NCBI GenBank assembly: GCA_021234155.1 | Contig: JAJEKV010000030.1 | Location: forward strand, 10,480,525-10,544,524 | Origin: Isoetes taiwanensis | Taxonomy: Eukaryota; Streptophyta; Lycopodiopsida; Isoetales; Isoetaceae | DNA length: 64,000 nucleotides | Reading direction: 5' to 3' | Shown here: in pieces, positions 57,275 to 64,000 of the stretch | Layout of the letters: each line of letters starts with the position of its first letter | Numbering within the stretch: position 1 is the first letter of the stretch | The notes under the pieces: generated by a model | Database searches by the model: none | The model's input: the letters and a program-made list of their open reading frames with translations, nothing else | Told to the model about the DNA's origin: nothing | Position numbers and translations under genes: made by a program

Positions 57275-59030
57275 ATACACCAAAAAATTATCAATATTTT
57301 CTAATGATACATCTTCATATACATATCTATGAGATGGATGTAATTTGTGTCGCTAGATACAATAAGTGCTGTAATCTTATATGTATGTGGCTGTCAATCC
57401 TATATGTATGTGGCTGGTGGTATGTGCTGAAATCTTATTATCCATAGTCGTGGAATGCTTTGGCATCTAAACTATTGAATGTGACATACGTGAAATTCTA
57501 GTGGAATGGTGCTTGGAGCTTTTTGCTTAGAAATGCTTGTTTGCACTATGTAGACGAATGCTGCATAATTTCGTAAGATGGTTGTCATAGTTATAATATT
57601 TTTTATTAACAATAAGAAGATAATTTTGTAAGGTAAGACTTGACTAGGCTAATTTGAACCTACTAGTTTAATCATCTAGTCCTACTAGAATAGATATCTA
57701 TATAAGTACTTTAAATATCTAAACTGTTGTATCACCTTCGGAACCTATCTAATACCCATGGTACCCGATAGTACAAAGCCTATATAATTTTCTATCTCTA
57801 ATGAAGTTGTAGACCACTATCAAGAAAATTTTATTATATATATATGTTTACTAGTACAAGTGGAAACAAGACCTACAACAGCTTACCATGACAAAGCTGC
57901 AGCCCTTTGTACTTGAACATGATATTGGCATATTGTCTGTGCATGTTATTTATTGTTTTTTCTTTTTCCTTTTCCTCAAGTAACGGTTGGGCTTCTATTT
58001 CATCAAAAACTAGTACATAGGGGACTGCAAGCACTCAAGTCATTTAAAATATGAAAGGATGAGCTCAAACAAAAGGATTTCTTATCCATAAGTAGAGATA
58101 AGAAACTTAGATACATATGTGTTATATAACTATTCATAAGCCTAAACATAAGTCTGCATAAGGTACAATAATAGACGTAGGAATTTTATTTTTGTTTTTG
58201 AAGGACGAGGGATAGATACAATTACTAATCGGAAAAAAGTACAATAAGCTTAGAGGCAGATTTAAAACTCAAAGGGGGAAAATGTCCCTCTGTGCAAGGT
58301 TACCTGTATATCTCAGATATTCGTTTAGTATAACTATCCTCTAACTCACCCGTAACTGCTGAAGATCGTTTCTTCCTAGCTGCCTTCTTGAGCGCAACAA
58401 TTCTCCAACCATCACATACTTTATAACAGTCTTATGAGTTTGTAGAGATAGTGAAGACTGAAATACAAAAGGAGATGTCATAGATGGAGCCACAATAACT
58501 TCCATTACATTTGGATGAACGGTCGCTTCCTGTGACAAAGAATAGTTAGACTAAGGGCAGCCTAGTTTTCATTTTCTTCCACGTTGAGCAGACCTTCCAG
58601 TTGCAAGCATGTTATCTTATATTTGCCCAATATGCACAACCATTTGTCCAAATGTTGGACAAGGATATCAGTTTGAAGAAGAGAAGAACTTTTTCAAGCA
58701 ATGCGATCCAGACACTCTGTTTCTCCGCATAGAGCTATTCATTTTTAGTACCTAAAAGCGTTATGATGTACTAATGCAGAATCTTTATTTTTACTTAAAA
58801 ACATCACAAAATACATGTAATCGATTGTAAACATCATTGAGTGATGTCTCCAATCATACACCAACTCAAAATCTTAATTCTAAAATTATAGTTGCTACTC
58901 CTATTTTCCATATTGACTTAAAATGCAAAATTTGTTACACTTATGGGAATATAAGGAGCATGTGACAACATCTAAATTATAATCATAAATAGCTTAAGTA
59001 TTCCATAAAGTTTGGCTATGTTTTACCCAA
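57275..59030. other. Gene-less AT-rich interval
   Basis: No supported gene was seen. The right end is the target site of the next LINE. Confidence 0.45.
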
Positions 59031-59044
59031 AACAACTTGTAAAG

Positions 59045-60615
59045 TTTTTTTTTTTTTTTTTATGAACTTGGACCTTTATTATTCAAAAGAATACAAAGAG
59101 TATAAGGGGGACTCAAAACCCAGTGGAGAAGATATCCACTAGAGCAACACTACCCACCACATACATAACATAGAAAAGCAGAGAATGCAGATCACCATGA
59201 GCAGGTGTGAATCTGAAGATATTGCTCCCAAATGACACTTTTGATGTCATCCTTCAAGGAAGAACATTTGTACGCCTTCACAATGCGACTACGGGCATCG
59301 TTAAGCACTTGCGTATCTGAAAAGAGTCATCCCCTTGAAGATGAGGAGATTTCGTCTCTTCCGGATGGACCCGGATGATCCAAGCAGGATGCTAAGTGGA
59401 AAGCCCTCTTTGCCAACTTGTCCCAAGAACTAGGATAGACCGACAATAGGACCTGGCCGACTATTCAAGTCACAATGGAAAAGACTTCGAAGCCACCGCC
59501 AAGCGGGTCGAACATGGTGACACAAGAAAAGCGGTGCTCAATTGTCTCATCCCTCTGCGTGCAAAGAGGGCGCGATCACAAAGACTTACGGCGAAAATCG
59601 ATGAACAACGGTGTTTACCGCAAGACGCATCTATGAGTGATCTCGCCACCATAAAATGGATAGCTTAGGATGAAGCAATTTATCCCATACCCATCGCCCG
59701 GTGCTTTTTTGTACGATGAGGCTCTGGGGATAACTAAAGGCCACTTTGGCGATGGAGGCAACACCTCGGGATGAAGCAGGACCACATATATCGAGTGCAC
59801 GGGTGCTCCTCCTTAACACCGCCATGAACCACCCAGAGCCGGGGAGCCACGCCTTGTGGGTGTGGAGGAAGTGTAGCGACTACTTTTTCCCAAATGCTCC
59901 GGTCCCCAACGAAGGAGAAGGAACTTCAACTTGAACTCGTTCCACGCCAACAATCTTGTCTCATTATACTATGCGCATACTGCGAGCACACTGGCCGCCG
60001 ACACCGACGCGTTGCGTCCAATGGATGGACGTAGAGACCGGGGACAATCGCACGACCATCACCCAAAGGGATCCACCAACAACCGGGTCAGGGATCTGTG
60101 GTAGGCCATTGGATGGAACTGAAACAAAGTGCGCCTGCAGTCTCCCAAGCGACTAGCAACCCCTTGAGGAAAGGAGATGCATTAGGATATGGAGAAAGTG
60201 GATAGAATAATGCCCATGGAAGGAGAGGCTTAATGGATGGAGAGCCAAAGGAAATGCACCTCTGTAGAAGACGGTGAATGAGACGCAGACACGAGAATTA
60301 TCGGCATTATTGAGAATCCGCCACATGAACTTAGAGATCAGCACCTTGCTCTGGAGAAGAAAGTGAATCATCCCCAGCCCCCCACAAAGTTTAGGCATAA
60401 TGCACTTCGCCCAACTAACTTTAACATCAGCTCATTCTTCATTGCCACCCCGATGAAGTTCCCGACAAGATCTAAGCGATGAGTCGCATCTTTGATCTGC
60501 TGGGTGCCCGCCAAGATGGATGCCATGTAGACATGTGTACCACTCAGACTTTGCAACAGTTACACGACCAGCCATGGATAACTGCCGTGGACCACCAGAA
60601 CAAATGCCTTTCCAG
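59045..60615 (-). mobile_element. 5'-truncated L1-type LINE with poly(A) and 14-bp target duplication
   Basis: AACAACTTGTAAAG occurs at 59031-59044 and 60616-60629. The 3' end is a 17-base T run on the plus strand (59045-59061), i.e. poly(A) of a minus-strand element. Minus frames give ORF2 C-terminal sequence: GSYPWLVV, HVYMASILAGTQQIKDATHR, CGGWG after LCLNFV, and a zf-RVT-like region near 59690-59500 (WDKLLHPKLSILWWRDH, RDETIEHRFSCVT). Frameshifts are present. The insert is 1.57 kb. Confidence 0.93.
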
Positions 60616-61046
60616 AACAACTTGTAAAGTATGTGTTTGCACTCTACTTTTAGGCTTTATTTCGCAAATCTACAACTAAGATTTTGTCTCCATAAATGCC
60701 CTATAGTCTTTCTGACCTCCTGCAAACATGACAAGGGGACATCAGAATCAAAATCGAAAGGGCGAAAAGGAGCATTGGTTAAAACCAGTGATATGAAAAT
60801 GAATCTTTTGAACAGAACTAGATCACATACTATTCTATTCCAATCGGGACGATTCTTCACGTTCAATAAATCGAGAAATTCGGTATGGAAGCCAAGATGG
60901 CTGTTCTTGTGAATCTACTTTTTTGTGGATCTCTCAGAGTGTAGGAGCTCAAATGAGAAACTCCGGCGCAGAATGAACGAGATTGAAGCTTCAAATTCTG
61001 GAAATGCCTTGATTACTCGGGTGAGCCAGAAGCATAGGCTTTGGCT

Positions 61047-61318
61047 ATGGCGATTGCCAGAGTTTTCTTCGTTGTTCTTCCCCTGCTCTGCTGCATGTCT
61101 ACGAAATTTCCACCTAGCGGTGGGCCACGTGAACCCACTGGTCGGAGCGGGTTTCCGGCGGGAAACCGGGAGACGGCGCCGCCGCAAGGGGCGAGCGGCG
61201 CTGCCTCCTGCTGGTTTCCCCTCGAAAACCCGCGACGGCCGGTGGGTTCCCTAGCACATCTCAACCATGGGACAAGAATTAGACGTAGTGCCACCTATGC
61301 TCGGGGAAAGGGCTTAAC
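61047..61318 (+). CDS. Possible small secreted protein overlapping a foldback
   Basis: A frame from ATG 61047 starts with a signal-peptide-like MAIARVFFVVLPLLCCMST and continues Pro/Gly/Arg-rich. Most of the remainder is read through the inverted repeat at 61128-61253, which gives similar peptides on both strands, so the coding potential may be accidental. No peptide-hormone family is assigned. Confidence 0.2.
61128..61253. repeat. GC-rich inverted repeat (foldback) upstream of the ZCCHC9-like gene
   Basis: The left arm GAACCCACTGGTCGGAGCGG... pairs with the right arm ...CCGCGACGGCCGGTGGGTTC over about 50 bp at roughly 85 percent, around a short GC-rich centre. It lies 80 bp before the ATG of the next gene, in its promoter or leader, and is much richer in GC than its surroundings. 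Confidence 0.75.
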
Positions 61319-61336
61319 AAAAATTTAGGGTTTAAG

Positions 61337-63014
61337 ATGGTGAATAAACGTCAACGGCTCGCTCGTCGCCGGAGGTTTGCAGACGCAGATGGACAACAAG
61401 AAGCTCCGCAAAGGGAAAAGCAGACCGCCCAACATGGCATTTCGAAGTCTTCCAAGAAGAAGGAAATGAAAAAACATGTGGATGATGATGATAAGCAGGG
61501 CCCGACGGACCTCAATGTCTCTGATAAAGATGATGCACAGACTGGTAAGAAAAAAAAAGCAAAAGATTTGAACAAAAAGCATCCTCTTAGAGTTCCAGGG
61601 AAGAAACCAGGAGATGGCTGCTTCCTTTGCAAATCTAAGGATCATATTGCAAAGTTTTGCTTCAAAAAGAAGGAGTTTGACAAAAATAAGGTTTTTATTT
61701 TTTTTTCCTATTCTTTCAAGCGGAATAGAACACAGTAAATCTGTGACTATAGTTGTGTAGATCTGAAATTTTGGTTAAAACTGACCAAGGGGCATATACG
61801 AATTGTGCAGATTTGCCTACTTTGTAGGGAAATTGGCCATACATTGAAGCAATGCCCGAACTTGGACCAATGTCAAGAAACCAACCTTTGCTACAACTGC
61901 GGGCAAATGGGACATCGACTGGCCTTGTGTCCTGAGCCAATCAAAGAAGGTATGATGCTGTTGCAGATAAACGGCTTAAAATAAGTATATGGTTTGGGGA
62001 TGCTAGTTAAATATTTTATCTTCGTGTCCTAAACTCGGGCACTTGTATATTGTTCAGTTGTGTTTCCATTTGCAAACACACATTGATTTCCATGTTTTCT
62101 TCCAGGGGGAACCTCGTTTGCAGAGTGTTTTCTTTGTAAGGAAAAAGGTCATATAAGTAGAAATTGTCCCAAAAACCCACGAGGTATCTATCCCAAGGTG
62201 AGTGACGTTTCTTATATTCTCTCTACATTCATGCTGTTCACATGCATTTACAGTAATAAGACACACCAGTGAACTATATATAGAAACGGAATGGAGTCAT
62301 CTACAACTGGAATTTTATCAATATGTACTTAGGCGTACAAACCCTGAAGAAATGTAATGAGCTGGACCTAGTTCAAATGAATTATCCTATGCGCTTCTAC
62401 ACAATAATGGGATATCCTGATGGAAGAACCTGTTAGATGAGAGCAATCTGCCTTTGCTTTTCTTTCTGGTTATAACTAATATATTCCAGTCTTCACTGCA
62501 AGGAGGTTGGTTTCATATCCTGTTGTGACTATAGATATATAGTTCAGAGGACCATGCAGACTGGCAAGAATAATTAGTCCAGGACGTATTGTGTCATCGG
62601 CGAAAGGCAATCATTTGAGAAAGAAGTGCTTATGTATTTTATTCTTCTGCAGGGTGGTTCATGTAAGATATGTGGTGGTGTCACCCACTTGGCAAAGGAT
62701 TGCCCTGAGAAATCAAGTGGAAAGAAGAAGCAATCAAATCCTGCACAGTCAAGGCTTAAGATATGTAAGATTCTTGCCTACCTGGTTAAATTTTGCACTC
62801 ATTCTTCTCTTTGGCAAATAATAATTGTATTTAATGCTTATATGTCTCTTTATTTTGGCTTGGTGAGAACTGTTATCACCTTTAGTCAGTAACAGCAGGA
62901 TGGGCTGAATATCTGTTGTTTATCGTAACAGCCAAGGATGATAATCGAGGACAACACACTATATTTAAGAGTGGGGACGACCTGGAAGATGATTTTGTTG
63001 AAGATGCGGTCTGA
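61337..63014 (+). CDS. CCHC zinc-knuckle protein, ZCCHC9-like, five exons
   Basis: Exons 61337-61690, 61811-61949, 62106-62197, 62653-62764 and 62932-63014 join in frame through GT-AG introns to a 259-residue protein. The N-terminus is Lys/Arg-rich (probable nuclear or nucleolar signal). Five knuckles of C-x2-C-x4-H-x4-C follow: CFLCKSKDHIAKFC, CLLCREIGHTLKQC, CYNCGQMGHRLALC, CFLCKEKGHISRNC and CKICGGVTHLAKDC. The tail FKSGDDLEDDFVEDAV is acidic. Length and layout fit ZCCHC9 and its plant homologues, nucleolar RNA-binding proteins linked to ribosome biogenesis or RNA surveillance. All splice sites and frames are intact, so this is probably an active host gene. A GC-rich foldback lies just upstream. 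Confidence 0.9.
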
Positions 63015-63019
63015 CCTTT

Positions 63020-63480
63020 GCTTTTGAAGATGAAAGCACGGAAGATAACTGTAACACAGAACAAAAGCAAATGATGTAAAATTGAGAAAGAAGAAGTTAG
63101 ATCCGGTTGCTTATTTGTGGAATGGCGATTCAAGCTCGTTCTTGCATAATCAGCGAAAAGCTGCACAAACAAATTAGGAAATAGATATTTCAGCATGCGA
63201 AATCACAGGTTAGAAGCAAAATTGAGGCTAAGACAGTGATGATTTTGGCAACTTATAAAGCTGATTTAAATCAATCCACATAAAACCACAGCTTTTGCCA
63301 TACCGAACATCATTTACATATTCATACACGTTACATTGCAACACACTAACAATTCTTTGAGTGGAAATGCAAAAAAGGGAGTCCTTTTGGTTGAATAGGA
63401 GTGCGATCAAACATTTTTAAATGCCTCCAGTATGGATGGACTATGTACAGCATTAGATCACAAAACCGAGTTGTATGGCT
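63020..63480. other. 3' flank of the ZCCHC9-like gene
   Basis: No gene was seen; it presumably includes the 3' untranslated region. Confidence 0.4.
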
Positions 63481-63494
63481 CTAAATTGCCCGTA

Positions 63495-63740
63495 AGTGCA
63501 AAACACCACCATGCTTTGTTAAGGTTTATGCTACCAAGACTGCCAAACAAAGAGCTCATGACAGGCTCTAGAATATCAAGACTAAACTTGCCAAAATTGA
63601 GAATTGGTTTGCCAAAATTTAAATAGCTTGTGAGTGCAAAACACCATGCTTTGTTAAGGTTTATGCTACCAAGACTGCCAAATAAAAAGCTCATGTACAG
63701 GCTCTAGGACTACACTTGCCAAAATTGAGTATTGCATGCA
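63495..63740. repeat. Tandem duplication of about 130 bp
   Basis: GTGCAAAACACCA..TGCTTTG through TTGCCAAAATTGAG occurs twice (about 63497-63602 and 63632-63730), with small indels between copies. Confidence 0.85.
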
Positions 63741-63759
63741 ATGTGCAAAACAAATGTCA

Positions 63760-63945
63760 AACATATATGTCTAGAGTTCGAGACCACCCAAAGTCAAACT
63801 TTATAGACTCGTCGCGTGGACGTTAAAATAATATCTATCTATCTATCTTTACTAGGACTCTTAATTCAACATGCAAGGACATCTTTGTTAAAATAATATC
63901 TATCTATCTTTACCAGGATTCTTGATTCAACATGCAAGGACATTT
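63760..63945 (+). repeat. SINE end with (ATCT)n tail, tail segment duplicated
   Basis: AGAGTTCGAGACCACC (B-box-like) is followed by CGCGTGGACGTTAAAATAAT and ATCTATCTATCT. The end matches 45745-45800 in reverse. The block GTTAAAATAATATCTATCTA...CATGCAAGGACAT is duplicated at about 63823 and 63888. Confidence 0.65.
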
Positions 63946-64000
63946 TTCTATTATGGAGTTATCTAGCAATTATATTGACATCAAGATTTAGTTATTTTTT

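Overview
The window is nuclear DNA of a land plant: AT-rich, low in genes, full of transposable-element remains, with spliced genes that have short GT-AG introns. A bacterial-type CapA gene, several LINE lineages with ORF1/endonuclease/RT parts, a PIF/Harbinger element and a plant-type TYW2/3/4 (wybutosine) pseudogene would fit a seed-free plant such as a fern or lycophyte, but that placement is inference.

Layout. 1-2350: minus-strand LINE (ORF1 remains and endonuclease start). 3785-5230: 5'-truncated minus-strand LINE ending in an ATTCT-type tail. 6953-8137: intact intronless CapA-family gene. 8640-8930: tRNA-derived SINE-like repeat with two heads. 10.9-15.8 kb: decayed PIF/Harbinger element (Myb/SANT-like part and transposase), the transposase split by a poly(A) retro-insertion with 14-bp target duplications. 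16.3-18.7 kb: a second LINE of the ATTCT-tail group with RT motifs.

19658-30290 is the centrepiece: a complete LTR retrotransposon (LTRs of 1.43 and 1.57 kb beginning TGTGACG and ending CGTCACA, GTATC target duplication, PBS, purine tract) with no recognisable gag or pol. Its only long ORF encodes a 394-residue protein with a histone H3 N-terminus (MARTKQTA), a very long charged middle and a C-terminal H3 histone fold. Five related hairpins, spaced about 212 bp apart, flank this ORF.

32.6-33.2 kb holds a small zinc-finger-like gene. 33.5-37.1 kb is a Ty3/gypsy gag-protease fragment (minus) next to a 1-kb, 19-bp minisatellite (37.1-38.15 kb). 38.7-40.25 kb is a TYW2/3/4 pseudogene with a duplicated internal segment. 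41.1-42.7 kb carries an apparently intact, spliced gene for a single-tyrosine HUH endonuclease (HLH and YxxK motifs), resembling Replitron/CRESS Rep proteins. 43.3-50.9 kb is LINE, solo-LTR and SINE debris. Two opposed, closely related Cys-containing ORFs of unknown function lie at 51.6 and 56.8 kb. 59045-60615 is a LINE insertion with a 14-bp target duplication. 61337-63014 is an intact five-exon CCHC zinc-knuckle gene of ZCCHC9 type.

Probable functional host genes are the CapA-like gene, the ZCCHC9-like gene and perhaps the Cys-rich pair. The H3-like and HUH ORFs are intact but belong to mobile or mobile-derived DNA. No operon-like organisation is present.
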